Below, in pieces: positions 17,000 to 26,048 of a stretch of 64,000 bases of DNA. The stretch is from G963665185 sp049723905. GTDB lineage: Bacteria; Desulfobacterota; Desulfovibrionia; Desulfovibrionales; Desulfovibrionaceae. Position 1 is the first letter of the stretch, and each line of letters begins with the position of its first letter. The notes beneath the pieces were generated by a model. That model had not been told where the DNA came from. It was given only the letters and a program-made list of their open reading frames with translations, and searched no databases. The position numbers and the translations under genes are program-made. The stretch covers positions 4,464,001 through 4,528,000 of the forward strand of contig NZ_JBJKFD010000001.1 in the NCBI RefSeq assembly GCF_049723905.1. Reading direction: 5' to 3'.

Positions 17000-17983
17000 T
17001 CAGCCTTTATCAGGCTCCAGGCCCAGGTCTTCTATTTCCCGCCTGTCATCACCCATATCCGAGCCCTTGCTCGTCAGGTAATCACCAATCATCAGTCCGC
17101 TGGCTCCGGCCATGTGGACTTCTTTTTTGCGGTCATGTCCCAGGGTGGATTCACGTCCACCGCAGATGCGGATGTGCTTGTCGGGCAGCAGAAAACGGTA
17201 CACGGCAATCACGGCCAGGGCCTCGTCCGGGAGCAGGCGGGCCTGCCGTTCCAGCGGCGTGCCCTCAAAGGGCATGAGAAAATTCACCGGGATGGAATGC
17301 ACGCCCAGGGACTTGAGTTCCAGGGCCATTTCCACGCGGTCTTCCCAACTTTCCCCCAGGCCGAAAATACCGCCCGAACAGACGTGCAGACCTGCGCTGA
17401 CGGCGCGGCGCACACAGTCGGTGTCTTCGTCGTAAGCATGGGTGGTGCAGATAGACGGGAAGAACGAGCGGGAGGTTTCCAGGTTGTGGTGGTAGCCGCT
17501 CATTCCGGCCCGCTGCAGCCGCGCCAAGGCCTCGGCGTCGAGCAGCCCCAGCGAGGCGTCCGCAGCCAGCCCGGCAGCCTTGATGTCGGCCAGCATGTCG
17601 GCAATGCGTTCCAGTTCCTGGGCATTGGGTGCCTTGCCGCTGGTAACCACGGCAAATCGTCCGGCACCGCCGCGGCGCATGGTTTGGGCGGCCTTGAGCA
17701 CGGTTTCCCGGTCCACCAGGGGATATTCCGGGCTGTCGGTACCGTAGTGGGCGGATTGGCGGCAAAAGGCGCAGTCTTCCCCGCAGCGTCCGCTTTTGGC
17801 ATTGATGATGGCGCACAGTCCCACCTTGGTGCCCAGATGGTGCAGCCGGATCTCCCTGGCATGGGGGAGCAGGTCGGCAGGGCGGGTACGGGCAACGTCG
17901 AGGAGGAAGGCGATTTCGCCATCATTAACGGAAACGCCGTCTTTGGCCTTGGCGGCCAGGGCGCGCAGATTTGTCGTGCTCAT
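17000..17983 (-). CDS. bioB: Biotin synthase
   Basis: Radical-SAM enzyme that inserts sulfur into dethiobiotin. The 327-residue protein carries the radical-SAM cysteines C67, C71 and C74 (R-C-G-E-D-C-A-F-C) and the BioB-type motifs S-G-Y-H-H-N-L-E-T-S and V-C-S-G-G-I-F-G-L-G-E, and N-F-L-M-P-F-E-G-T-P-L. ATGA overlap of its start with the bioC stop shows tight coupling. It is the last gene of the minus-strand bio operon bioF-esterase-bioC-bioB. The length and motifs are normal for BioB, though the sequence is of the shorter, group-II-like kind. Confidence 0.93.
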   Translation of the reverse strand: MSTTNLRALAAKAKDGVSVNDGEIAFLLDVARTRPADLLPHAREIRLHHLGTKVGLCAIINAKSGRCGEDCAFCRQSAHYGTDSPEYPLVDRETVLKAAQTMRRGGAGRFAVVTSGKAPNAQELERIADMLADIKAAGLAADASLGLLDAEALARLQRAGMSGYHHNLETSRSFFPSICTTHAYDEDTDCVRRAVSAGLHVCSGGIFGLGESWEDRVEMALELKSLGVHSIPVNFLMPFEGTPLERQARLLPDEALAVIAVYRFLLPDKHIRICGGRESTLGHDRKKEVHMAGASGLMIGDYLTSKGSDMGDDRREIEDLGLEPDKG

Positions 17984-18840
17984 AGTGTCTTCTCCAGCGA
18001 TTCGGCGGTGTGGTTTCGTTCGTCCGCAGGGGCTTTGCGCCCCATGACGCAGAGCGACTTGTACGAAACATAGACCCCGTCGGGACCGGCGTAGTTTTTT
18101 TCATACTCCCGGCGGAACGCGGCCAGGCGGCGTGGGGATGCAGCCTTTTTGCCCGCAGTATAGCGGGCACCGGTGCGGCGCAGGGAGTGCAGCAGGGAGA
18201 GCGCGTCGGGCTGTCCCAAGCGGTCCACTCTTTGGGTGTGGACAAAGGTGAGGCCTGGATAGGCCGTGAAAATCTTCAGAATGCGCTCTGCCCCGGCCAG
18301 CGGATGGATGGACCCGAACCCGGTTTTTCGGCTGGTTTCGGCCAGTTCGGCCAATGTGCCGTCCACAAACATGTTCAGGGCGAACCGTCCGCCCGGACGT
18401 ATCAGGTCCAGGTTGGCGGTGATGGAGCGTTCCGGGTTCTGATACCACTGCATGGCCGAGCTGCTCAGCAGCAGGTCTATGCTGTGCCGGGGCATGGGCA
18501 TGGCCTCGCCGTCGGCGACAAAAGGTGCCAGGCGGTTGTCCCCGGTTTGGTTGCGCATGTGCGCCAGCATGGAACCGGCCACGTCCGCGGCAAGGTAGGT
18601 ACGGCAGTGCAGTTCCGGCAGTATTTCCCAGGTCAGGGTGCCGACGCCCGCGCCGATTTCAAGAACCGTATCGCAGGCCGGGAGGGTTGATTCCCCGGCG
18701 GCATCGGAACGTCCGCAAATATCCGGCCAGTTCGCGGCCAGTTCGCGGATCATGTCTCGGGCTATCTGTTGCTGGATGAGTGCGGCGTTTTCGTATTCTT
18801 GGGCAGCGGCATCAAAATACCGGCGTACCTGTTTTTTCAT
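17980..18840 (-). CDS. bioC: Malonyl-ACP O-methyltransferase
   Basis: Methylates malonyl-ACP so it can prime pimeloyl-ACP synthesis. The protein is 286 residues from the ATG at 18840 (M-K-K-Q-V-R-R-Y-F-D-A-A-A); an ATG four codons earlier at 18852 is also open. The SAM site is V-L-E-I-G-A-G-V-G-T-L-T, and L-L-L-S-S-S-A-M-Q-W-Y is the BioC-type motif IV. The reading frame overlaps the upstream esterase gene by about 30 bases and bioB by 4. The position between an alpha/beta hydrolase and bioB supports the call over a generic methyltransferase. Confidence 0.88.
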   Translation of the reverse strand: MKKQVRRYFDAAAQEYENAALIQQQIARDMIRELAANWPDICGRSDAAGESTLPACDTVLEIGAGVGTLTWEILPELHCRTYLAADVAGSMLAHMRNQTGDNRLAPFVADGEAMPMPRHSIDLLLSSSAMQWYQNPERSITANLDLIRPGGRFALNMFVDGTLAELAETSRKTGFGSIHPLAGAERILKIFTAYPGLTFVHTQRVDRLGQPDALSLLHSLRRTGARYTAGKKAASPRRLAAFRREYEKNYAGPDGVYVSYKSLCVMGRKAPADERNHTAESLEKTL

Positions 18841-19459
18841 GCAGGAGGGCATGCAAGGTCTCCTCGGATAGGCAATGACCGCCGGGTACCTGTTTCAACG
18901 CGGTTCCGTCAAGCGTTTGTACCACGCTTCGGGCGGCCCTGGCGCGGACGATCTTGTCGTTTTGCGGCATGACCAGCGTGATGTCGGCCCCTTGGGGAAG
19001 TGTGGGCGCGGCAGTGGAATCCAGAAGATATTGCAGGCCGTTTTTCAGGGCACCAATGAGGGGATGTTGGTCGGGATGCCGGGGAATGGGCATTGCCGAT
19101 TCCGCCAGTCCGCAGTTGGTGTAAAAGTTGTGGAGCAGCCCGGCCGGATCGCGATCCAGTTGGTCCATCATGGCCTGCACCACGCGGGCCGGGAACGAGT
19201 CTGTAAAGCGCAGAAACGGGGCCACCAGCAGCACATGCCGAAAGGTTGCCAGACAGCGGCCGTGCTTGAGTGCCATGTGCGCGCCCGTGGACCAGGCCAA
19301 AAGTGTCTCTCCGCCTTTGTCCAGCCGCTCGAATACGGCCTTTTCGTCGGGGGAGTCCGGGTCGGTAAAGGGCGTGATGAACTCGCAGGCCTTGGACAGA
19401 TTCGGGAAAAGCGGGGCAAATCCGGCCCAGCCGGAAAGGAACAGAATCCGGGCCATCAA
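18812..19459 (-). CDS. Alpha/beta hydrolase, probable pimeloyl-ACP methyl ester esterase (BioG/BioH-like)
   Basis: Expected to remove the methyl group from pimeloyl-ACP methyl ester after two elongation rounds. The 215-residue protein has the nucleophile motif L-A-W-S-T-G-A-H (about residues 54-61), a likely catalytic aspartate in M-P-Q-N-D-K-I-V and histidine in P-G-G-H-C-L. It is short for BioH and closer in size and layout to BioG. It overlaps bioF by 4 bases and bioC at its end, which makes it the missing esterase of this otherwise complete biotin locus. No direct family name can be assigned safely. Confidence 0.75.
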   Translation of the reverse strand: MMARILFLSGWAGFAPLFPNLSKACEFITPFTDPDSPDEKAVFERLDKGGETLLAWSTGAHMALKHGRCLATFRHVLLVAPFLRFTDSFPARVVQAMMDQLDRDPAGLLHNFYTNCGLAESAMPIPRHPDQHPLIGALKNGLQYLLDSTAAPTLPQGADITLVMPQNDKIVRARAARSVVQTLDGTALKQVPGGHCLSEETLHALLHEKTGTPVF

Positions 19460-20631
19460 GACTCGTTTCCCACGACGGGCAGGTTTTGCCGCAGGTCGCG
19501 GAAGGTGTCTGTAATTTCCTCCATTTCCCGGTCCGTGAGGTCGGCCCGCAGGCTCAGGCGCAGCCGTGCCGTCCCCTTGGGCACCGTGGGCGGGCGGATG
19601 GCCCCCACCAGCAGGCCGCGTTGCAGCAGAAAATCGCGGGCCGCAAGCGTGGCGCCATTATCGCCCAGAATTACGGGGATGATTTGCGTTTGGGACTGGC
19701 CCGTATCGAAGCCCATTCCATTGAGCGCATCCCGCAGGTCCTTGGAAATGGCCATGAGCCGTTTTCCGGTCTGGGGTTCATTCTGCACTATGCGCAGGGC
19801 CTCGCGGTTGGCACCGATGACCGAGGGCGGCAGGGAGGTGGAATAGATGAAGGAGCGGGCCGTGTTCATCAGCCAGTCTATCATGGTACGGCTTCCGGCC
19901 ACGTATGCGCCGAACGATCCCATGGCCTTGCTGAAGGTTCCCATGTGCAGGTCCACCTGGTCGGCCACGCCGAGTTCCGACGCCAGGCCGCGGCCTTGCC
20001 CCAGAACCCCGGCAGCGTGGGCTTCGTCCAGCACCAGCAGCGCACCGTGCGATTTGCAAAGCCGGGCCGCCTGGGCTACATCTGCCATGTCGCCGTCCAT
20101 GCTGAAGACGCTGTCCGTTATGACGATTTTTCGATGCGTACCCGCATGTTTTTCCAAACATTTTTCAAGGTGTGCCATGTCGTTGTGGCGGTAGCGCACA
20201 TGCGTGGCGCGGGACAGAATGATGCCGTCCACAATGCTGGCATGGTTGAGTCTGTCGGAAAAAATTACGCAGTTGCGGTCGGCCAGGCTGGAACAGATGG
20301 CCAAATTGGCGGCATACCCCGAATTGAAGATCAAAGCGGCTTCGGTTCCCTTGAACCGGGCCACTTCCTCCTCCAGAGCGTCGTAGGGGCCGTATGTGCC
20401 GCTGACCAGACGCGAAGCGCCCGAAGTGGTGCCGTAATTCTGCGCGGCGATAACGGCTGCCCGGCGTATTTCCGCACGTTCGGAAAAGCCCAGGTAGTTG
20501 TTCGATGCCAGGTTGAGTATGTGCCGTTCCTGGAGCAGTACATGTTTGTCTGCTCCGTAGTCTATGTTTGGAATGGAACGGAACCGATGGTCTTTCTTGA
20601 GGGATTCGAGAGCGGCTTGGATGCTTTGCAT
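19456..20631 (-). CDS. bioF: 8-amino-7-oxononanoate synthase
   Basis: PLP-dependent condensation of pimeloyl-ACP with alanine. The 391-residue protein has N-Y-L-G, T-T-S-G-A-S-R-L-V-S-G-T, N-S-G-Y-A-A-N, the D-E-A-H-A-A-G-V-L-G aspartate/histidine block and the PLP lysine in M-G-T-F-S-K-A-M-G-S-F-G. It is the first gene of the minus-strand bio operon and diverges from bioA with only 38 bases between start codons. No clear ribosome site or BirA-type palindrome was found in that gap. Confidence 0.95.
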   Translation of the reverse strand: MQSIQAALESLKKDHRFRSIPNIDYGADKHVLLQERHILNLASNNYLGFSERAEIRRAAVIAAQNYGTTSGASRLVSGTYGPYDALEEEVARFKGTEAALIFNSGYAANLAICSSLADRNCVIFSDRLNHASIVDGIILSRATHVRYRHNDMAHLEKCLEKHAGTHRKIVITDSVFSMDGDMADVAQAARLCKSHGALLVLDEAHAAGVLGQGRGLASELGVADQVDLHMGTFSKAMGSFGAYVAGSRTMIDWLMNTARSFIYSTSLPPSVIGANREALRIVQNEPQTGKRLMAISKDLRDALNGMGFDTGQSQTQIIPVILGDNGATLAARDFLLQRGLLVGAIRPPTVPKGTARLRLSLRADLTDREMEEITDTFRDLRQNLPVVGNES

Positions 20632-20669
20632 AAGATGTCGCCAGTGTTTTTTTAACAGGAGTTTTTTCG

Positions 20670-21983
20670 ATGCAAGGAGCCATATGGCATCCCTGTACGC
20701 AGATGGGCGAGGTGCGCGAGCACCCGCTGCTGCGCATAGTCAAAGGACAAGGCATATATCTCTACGACGCCGCAGGCAAGCGCTACATGGACGCCGTGGC
20801 CTCGTGGTGGGTCAATCTGTTCGGCCACGGAAACGAGCGTATCGCCCGGGCCATCCGGGAGCAGGCCGGAGTGTTGGAACAGGTCATCATGGCCGGAGTG
20901 ACCCATGAAAAGGCCGAGGAAATGGTCGACCTGCTGCTGCCTCTGCTGCCGCCGGGGCTGAAGCACGTCTATTTTGCTAGCGACGGCGCCAGCTCCGTGG
21001 AAGTTGCCATGAAGATGAGCGTGGGCCATTACCGCCGCAAGGGGCAGACCGAGCGCGGCAAATTTCTTTTTCTGAAGAACGGCTACCACGGCGATACCAT
21101 GGGCGCGCTGTCCGTATGCGGCGACGGCGGATTTACCGAAGAGACCGGACTGCCGCCGCGCAACATCATGGTGGAAGCCCCGGACTGTTTTCGCTGTCCC
21201 TACGGCAAGGAACGCGGTTCCTGCAACGTGGAGTGCTTCGAGCACATGGAAAGGGCCATTGCCGACCATAAGCACGAGGCCTGCGCCGCCATTGTGGAAC
21301 CCCTGGTGCAGGGGGCGAGCGGCATGCGCATGTATCCCGCCCGTTACCTGACCAAACTGCGCAAGGCCACACGCGATGCCGACATGCACCTTATCTGCGA
21401 CGAAATCGCCGTGGGGTTCGGGCGTACCGGAACCATGTTTGCCAGCGAACAGGCCGATATTTCCCCGGATTTGATGACCGTGGGCAAGGGGCTGACCGGC
21501 GGCACCCTGCCGCTGAGCCTGTGCCTGACCACGGACGAGGTCTACGAGTCCTTTTTGGGCGCATGGCCCAATGCCTTCATGCACAGCCACAGCTTTGGCG
21601 GCAATGCCCTGGCCTGCGCCGCGGGCGTGGAGACCCTGAAGATTTTTCGCGAGGAAAACGTGCTGGAAAACAACCGGGCCAAGGCCGAGCATCTGGCTGC
21701 CTACACCCGGGAGCGTTTTGCCGGTCATCCCCACGTGGGCGAAGTGCGCACAACGGGCTTTATCACCGCTCTGGAGCTGGTGGACGACCCGCAGACCCGC
21801 AAGGGCTTTGCCCCGGAGCGGCGCACGGGGTTCCATGTGTACAGAGCCGCAATGCAAAGGGGGGCGCTGATGCGCAACATGAAGGACGTGATGTACTTCA
21901 TCCCTCCGTATATTATTACAAAAGAAGAAATCGAAACCATGGTGGATATCGCCTATGATTCGGTTCAAGAGGTTTTGGAATGA
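20670..21983 (+). CDS. bioA: Adenosylmethionine-8-amino-7-oxononanoate aminotransferase
   Basis: PLP aminotransferase that uses SAM as amino donor to make 7,8-diaminopelargonate. The 437-residue protein begins I-W-H-P-C-T-Q-M and has A-V-A-S-W-W-V-N, F-A-S-D-G-A-S-S-V-E-V-A, N-G-Y-H-G-D-T, D-E-I-A-V-G-F-G-R-T-G and the PLP lysine in T-V-G-K-G-L-T-G-G. The start has AGGAG nine bases upstream. It overlaps bioD by four bases. Confidence 0.96.
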   Translation: MQGAIWHPCTQMGEVREHPLLRIVKGQGIYLYDAAGKRYMDAVASWWVNLFGHGNERIARAIREQAGVLEQVIMAGVTHEKAEEMVDLLLPLLPPGLKHVYFASDGASSVEVAMKMSVGHYRRKGQTERGKFLFLKNGYHGDTMGALSVCGDGGFTEETGLPPRNIMVEAPDCFRCPYGKERGSCNVECFEHMERAIADHKHEACAAIVEPLVQGASGMRMYPARYLTKLRKATRDADMHLICDEIAVGFGRTGTMFASEQADISPDLMTVGKGLTGGTLPLSLCLTTDEVYESFLGAWPNAFMHSHSFGGNALACAAGVETLKIFREENVLENNRAKAEHLAAYTRERFAGHPHVGEVRTTGFITALELVDDPQTRKGFAPERRTGFHVYRAAMQRGALMRNMKDVMYFIPPYIITKEEIETMVDIAYDSVQEVLE

Positions 21984-22597
21984 TCCGTATCTATATATCC
22001 GGCGTGAACACCGAGATTGGAAAGACCGCGTTCAGCGCATTGCTGGCAAAACATTTTCTGGAGCAGGGCAAGACCGTTACCTATGTGAAGCCCGTGCAGA
22101 CGGGCAGTCCGCCGGATGACGACTCGGCCTACGTGCGCGAGCACAGCGGGCTGGGAATGGACCGGGCCTATTGCCTGCTGACCGGCAAGGAACCTGCGGC
22201 CCCCATGTTCGTGTTCGAGCAGTTTCCCTTTTACGGACTGGTGGAAAAGATCAATGCGGTGCAGGATACGGACGTGCTGCTTGTGGAAAGTGCGGGTGGG
22301 CTGCTCGTGCCTCTCTGCCGTCGCTGGATGAACCATGATATTGCCCGCAAATGCGGGTTGGACGTGGCCCTCGTGGTGCCCAACCGCCTGGGATGCATCA
22401 ACGATGCCCTGCTCAACATTCATTATCTGAAAACCACTGGCCTCAATCTGTACGGCCTGGCCATGAACGAACACTTTGCGGACGATCCCATGCCCGCAGA
22501 GCGCAACCGGGATTACCTGGCAGAGGTCGAGCCCGGCTGCATACGCTACGTGTTCGGCAATGGTTGGCTGAATGCGGTAGGAGCCGACAAGGACTGA
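21980..22597 (+). CDS. bioD: Dethiobiotin synthetase
   Basis: ATP-dependent ring closure of diaminopelargonate with CO2. The 205-residue protein has a P-loop-like N-terminus (S-G-V-N-T-E-I-G-K-T-A-F), Y-V-K-P-V-Q-T-G and V-E-S-A-G-G-L-L-V-P-L. The start overlaps bioA by four bases and the next gene starts three bases after its stop, so the operon continues into the iron-sulfur protein. Confidence 0.95.
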   Translation: MIRIYISGVNTEIGKTAFSALLAKHFLEQGKTVTYVKPVQTGSPPDDDSAYVREHSGLGMDRAYCLLTGKEPAAPMFVFEQFPFYGLVEKINAVQDTDVLLVESAGGLLVPLCRRWMNHDIARKCGLDVALVVPNRLGCINDALLNIHYLKTTGLNLYGLAMNEHFADDPMPAERNRDYLAEVEPGCIRYVFGNGWLNAVGADKD

Positions 22598-22599
22598 GT

Positions 22600-23535
22600 A
22601 TGACCGTTTGGGACGTGATAGAGCGATTTGCCGGACCGGCCACACGGGCCTGGGCGCGTGAAGCCCGCGAAGAAAATCTGGGGCTGGCTGGTTTTATCCA
22701 CGGGTATGTCTACACCCGCTGGCCGTATCTTTATATTCGCACGGCGCTTGGCAAACACGTGTTGTCCATTGTGTTTGTGCCTTTGTATCTGCTCTGGCAG
22801 GGGCTGCGCTATCTGGGCGCGCGGCTTGTGGGGCGCAATCCGGCCGAACTGGCCGATTTTGCCGACGGCTATCACGGCAAGGTGGTGCCTCTGGACAAGG
22901 CCAAAAAGCTCATCACCATCAATCGGGATATTCACATCGACGATCTGGAACAGGTTTTGCCCTATGCCTCGGCACGCAAGCTGGTTCTGGAACATGCCGC
23001 CGACCTGGTGGTTCTGGACTGTCCCTGCCGGGTGTCCAAAAAGGAGCACTGCACGCCCGTGGACGTCTGCCTCATTGTGGGGCAACCGTTCTCGGGCTTT
23101 GTGCTGGAGCACCATCCTGAGAAATCCCGCCGCATCACCACGGCCGAAGCCCTGGACATTCTGGAGCAGGAAAACAAACGCGGCCACGTCTCCCATGCTT
23201 TTTTCAAAGACGCCATGCTGGGGCGGTTTTATGCCATCTGCAACTGCTGCTCCTGCTGCTGCGGTGCCATGAAGGCCATGCGCAACGGCTTGCCCATGCT
23301 GGCACCCTCCGGCTACAGCGCCGTGGTGGATGCCGGGCTGTGCGTGGGCTGCGGCAAGTGCGCCAAGATCTGCCCCTTTGACGCCATTACCATGGGGCCG
23401 GACAATACGGCTCTGATTGGCGAGAGTTGCATGGGCTGCGGAGTTTGTACGCATTCCTGCGCCAAGGAGGCGTTGTCCCTGGTTGTGGACCCTGCAAAGG
23501 GGGTTCCGCTGGACGTGGACGCACTGACAGACTAA
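22600..23535 (+). CDS. 4Fe-4S dicluster protein with N-terminal membrane segment, unknown role
   Basis: A 311-residue protein translated from the ATG at 22600. A hydrophobic stretch (about residues 49-66, V-L-S-I-V-F-V-P-L-Y-L-L) suggests membrane attachment. The middle has three cysteine clusters: D-C-P-C-R, a cysteine-rich C-N-C-C-S-C-C-C-G (near residue 217), and a C-terminal pair of 4Fe-4S motifs C-V-G-C-G-K-C-A-K-I-C-P and C-M-G-C-G-V-C-T-H-S-C. It follows bioD closely. Such proteins occur in anaerobes as putative electron donors; a link to BioB reduction is possible but is only inferred from position. Confidence 0.75.
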   Translation: MTVWDVIERFAGPATRAWAREAREENLGLAGFIHGYVYTRWPYLYIRTALGKHVLSIVFVPLYLLWQGLRYLGARLVGRNPAELADFADGYHGKVVPLDKAKKLITINRDIHIDDLEQVLPYASARKLVLEHAADLVVLDCPCRVSKKEHCTPVDVCLIVGQPFSGFVLEHHPEKSRRITTAEALDILEQENKRGHVSHAFFKDAMLGRFYAICNCCSCCCGAMKAMRNGLPMLAPSGYSAVVDAGLCVGCGKCAKICPFDAITMGPDNTALIGESCMGCGVCTHSCAKEALSLVVDPAKGVPLDVDALTD

Positions 23536-23593
23536 AGTCGTAAAAGCTCGACGCATCTCATGCTCGCATACTGATTTTTCGGAGAAAATACGA

Positions 23594-24901
23594 ATGTTCG
23601 GCAAGACCCCCATAGATCCCAATCTCCTTGATGTCGTTAAAGAAGACGGTTGCTACCTTCTGGCTGTGGACGGCACTCCCCTGCGCACTCCGGCAGGCAA
23701 CGAGGTCTCTCATCCCAGCCAGCGGCTCATGGAGCACATGCTGCGCGAAATAGCCCTGAGCGGGGGATTTTCCAGCGAAAGGCTCAACGCCTACACCCAA
23801 TATTCCTTTACCCGGGATTGCTTTGCGAACGCGGACGACAAGACCGTGGAACGGTTTGAAGAAGTCGTGCAGGCCGATCCCATTCTGCGCCGCCGGATGT
23901 GCTGCACCCTGGACGCCAGCACCGAGAATCTCGATGCCGTCATGGACGTGCTCGACAATCATTCCGGGGCCATGATGTTTATGATGGGCGGTGTGGCCGC
24001 CATAATGAAAAGCATGAACCGTTTTTTTCAGGAACGGACCGAAGGCGGGGGACGGAGCATCCGCAATATGGAAGGCAGCGTCGCCTTTTGCCGGGAACTC
24101 TACGACGCGCTGACCGAAGACGAGCAGGCGGGTGTGAACCTGCTGCGCATGGTGCACCGTTCCGGCCTGCTGTTGCCGCTGCTGTTCATCTACGGCCGCA
24201 TTACGGCCTCGGAATACGCCAATACGCTGTTCAGCCTGCATCTGCCCGGCGTGGCTGTGGACGAATGTCCCGTCACCTGGCCCGCCTCCTGGGGAGACGT
24301 CTGCGTTGCCGAATGTTTGCCCGACTGGCAGACGCCGGAGAAAAGTTTCGAACACTTGCGGCTGCAGGCCGCCGGGGTGCTGGAATATCTGGCCTGCTTC
24401 GAATCCATGGACAAACGGTTGGCCTCCATACGCGATCTGATCGACCTGGGCGAGAGTTACAACCTGGAATTCAAGTCCACCTTCCGCATCAACCTGCATA
24501 CGGGCAAGCCCGACGCCCGCATCAACCATGCCGGCTGCAAGACCATTGCCGCGTTCCTCAATTCCGGCGGCGGCTCCCTGCTCATCGGCGTGCGCGACGA
24601 CGGCACCATAGAGGGCATAGAATCTGATAATTTCGAGAATCAGGACCGCTTTTCCCTGCATTTCTGGTCCGTGGTGGAGACCCTGCTGGGGCTGGACAAT
24701 TCCCCGTACATCAAGACGAGTTTCGAGACCCTGGACGGGCGTACCGTGTGCCAGGTGAAATGTTCCAAAAGCCCGCGTCCCGTGTTTTTGCGGCCTGCGG
24801 GAAAGCCCGAAGAATTTTACATCCGCATCGGTCCCAAAAGCGTGCAGCTCTCCATTGAAAAGGCCCTTACCTACATCGGCCACCGTTTCGAGGGGCGCTA
24901 G
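23594..24901 (+). CDS. AlbA_2 (Schlafen-like) domain protein
   Basis: A 435-residue protein. The first ~280 residues are helical with no domain I recognise. From about residue 290 it has the AlbA_2/divergent AAA pattern: Y-N-L-E-F-K-S-T-F, T-I-A-A-F-L-N-S-G-G-G-S-L-L-I-G-V-R-D-D-G, then F-Y-I-R-I-G. This fold is found in transcription-associated and defence-related proteins, but the catalytic or nucleic-acid role is unclear. GGAG lies ten bases upstream of the ATG, and its last base overlaps the first base of the next gene (24901), so they are co-expressed. Confidence 0.75.
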   Translation: MFGKTPIDPNLLDVVKEDGCYLLAVDGTPLRTPAGNEVSHPSQRLMEHMLREIALSGGFSSERLNAYTQYSFTRDCFANADDKTVERFEEVVQADPILRRRMCCTLDASTENLDAVMDVLDNHSGAMMFMMGGVAAIMKSMNRFFQERTEGGGRSIRNMEGSVAFCRELYDALTEDEQAGVNLLRMVHRSGLLLPLLFIYGRITASEYANTLFSLHLPGVAVDECPVTWPASWGDVCVAECLPDWQTPEKSFEHLRLQAAGVLEYLACFESMDKRLASIRDLIDLGESYNLEFKSTFRINLHTGKPDARINHAGCKTIAAFLNSGGGSLLIGVRDDGTIEGIESDNFENQDRFSLHFWSVVETLLGLDNSPYIKTSFETLDGRTVCQVKCSKSPRPVFLRPAGKPEEFYIRIGPKSVQLSIEKALTYIGHRFEGR

Positions 24902-25989
24902 TGCATATTTATCTGGTTGGCGGTGCGGTACGCGACAAGCTGCTGGGCCGTCCGGTAAAGGATAGGGATTTCGGCGTGGTGGGGGCAACGGGCGAAGACT
25001 TCATGCAGCGTTATCCCTCGGCCAAGCCCGTGGGCAGACTGGGGCTTACTTACATTTACAAGGGCGAAGAATATACTCTTTCCCGCGCCGCGACCATGCT
25101 GGAAGATTTGCAGACCCGCGACCTGACCGTCAATGCCCTGGCCGAGGACGAGGCCGGAAAGATCATAGGCCCGCCCGGCGCCCTGGACGACCTGCACGCC
25201 GGAATTCTGCGTCCTGTGGCCTGCGAAAATTTTCATACCGACCCGCACCGCGTACTCCGGGCCGCACGGTTTGCCGCTTCCTTCCCAGACTGGAACGTTG
25301 CGGACGAGCTTTCAGCCTGCATGCGCCAGGTGGCGGCAGCCGGACTGCTGGCCGAGATTGCCCCAGAAAGGGTGGGGCTGGAGTTGGTGAAGGCCTGCTC
25401 CTGCCCGGCGCCCGGCCGGTTCTTTCGGCTGCTGTGCGCAAACAATTGTCTGGAACCGTGGTTCGGCGCGTTCGCAACGTCCAACGAGGGCGACACTGCA
25501 CGAGACGCCAAGCGCCATTTCGACTGGATGGACGCGGCGGCAGGCGGTGAAAAGTCGGAGACTTCACACCGGGCGGCCTGGCTGGTCGTCTGCGCCGGGC
25601 TGGACCCGGAACATGCCGAGGCCGAGGCCCGCCGCATCAAGCTTTCCCTGGACTACATCCGGGCTGCCGTTTTTGCCTCGCGCTGGCTGAAAAAGGCCTG
25701 CAAGACTGCGGACCCGCAGTGGACATTCCCGCAACTGACGTCTGCCCAGCGGGTGGACATGCTTTTGCACATGGACCGCCTCGGTTTGGTTCCGGCTTTT
25801 GCCCGAGCCGTGAGTGCCGGAATCGGTCCGGACAGGGTGGACGAGGCCGCACTCCTGGAGCGGTTGGAACAGGACGCCGCCAGGGTGCGCGAAGTGCACC
25901 TGCCCAAATCGGCCCGCGGACTGGGACCGGAATCGGGCAAAGTGTTGCTGGAGATGCGAATTGCCGCCCTTGAGGGAGCGCCCGAATAG
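24901..25989 (+). CDS. cca: CCA-adding enzyme / tRNA nucleotidyltransferase
   Basis: Adds or repairs the 3' CCA of tRNA. The 362-residue class II enzyme starts at a GTG that shares a base with the preceding stop. The head has V-G-G-A-V-R-D-K-L-L-G, the catalytic D-R-D-F, and the R-D-L-T-V-N-A-L and D-P-H-R-V-L-R-A-A-R-F motifs. It is shorter than E. coli Cca and has no HD phosphohydrolase motif visible in the C-terminal part. The single tRNA in the window already encodes CCA, so repair may be the main use. Confidence 0.92.
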   Translation: MHIYLVGGAVRDKLLGRPVKDRDFGVVGATGEDFMQRYPSAKPVGRLGLTYIYKGEEYTLSRAATMLEDLQTRDLTVNALAEDEAGKIIGPPGALDDLHAGILRPVACENFHTDPHRVLRAARFAASFPDWNVADELSACMRQVAAAGLLAEIAPERVGLELVKACSCPAPGRFFRLLCANNCLEPWFGAFATSNEGDTARDAKRHFDWMDAAAGGEKSETSHRAAWLVVCAGLDPEHAEAEARRIKLSLDYIRAAVFASRWLKKACKTADPQWTFPQLTSAQRVDMLLHMDRLGLVPAFARAVSAGIGPDRVDEAALLERLEQDAARVREVHLPKSARGLGPESGKVLLEMRIAALEGAPE

Positions 25990-26048
25990 GGCGGGGTAAA
26001 TAGGTCAGCTTTCTTGCCCGGCCCTGCAAAACCGAGTAGTCTGAAAAT

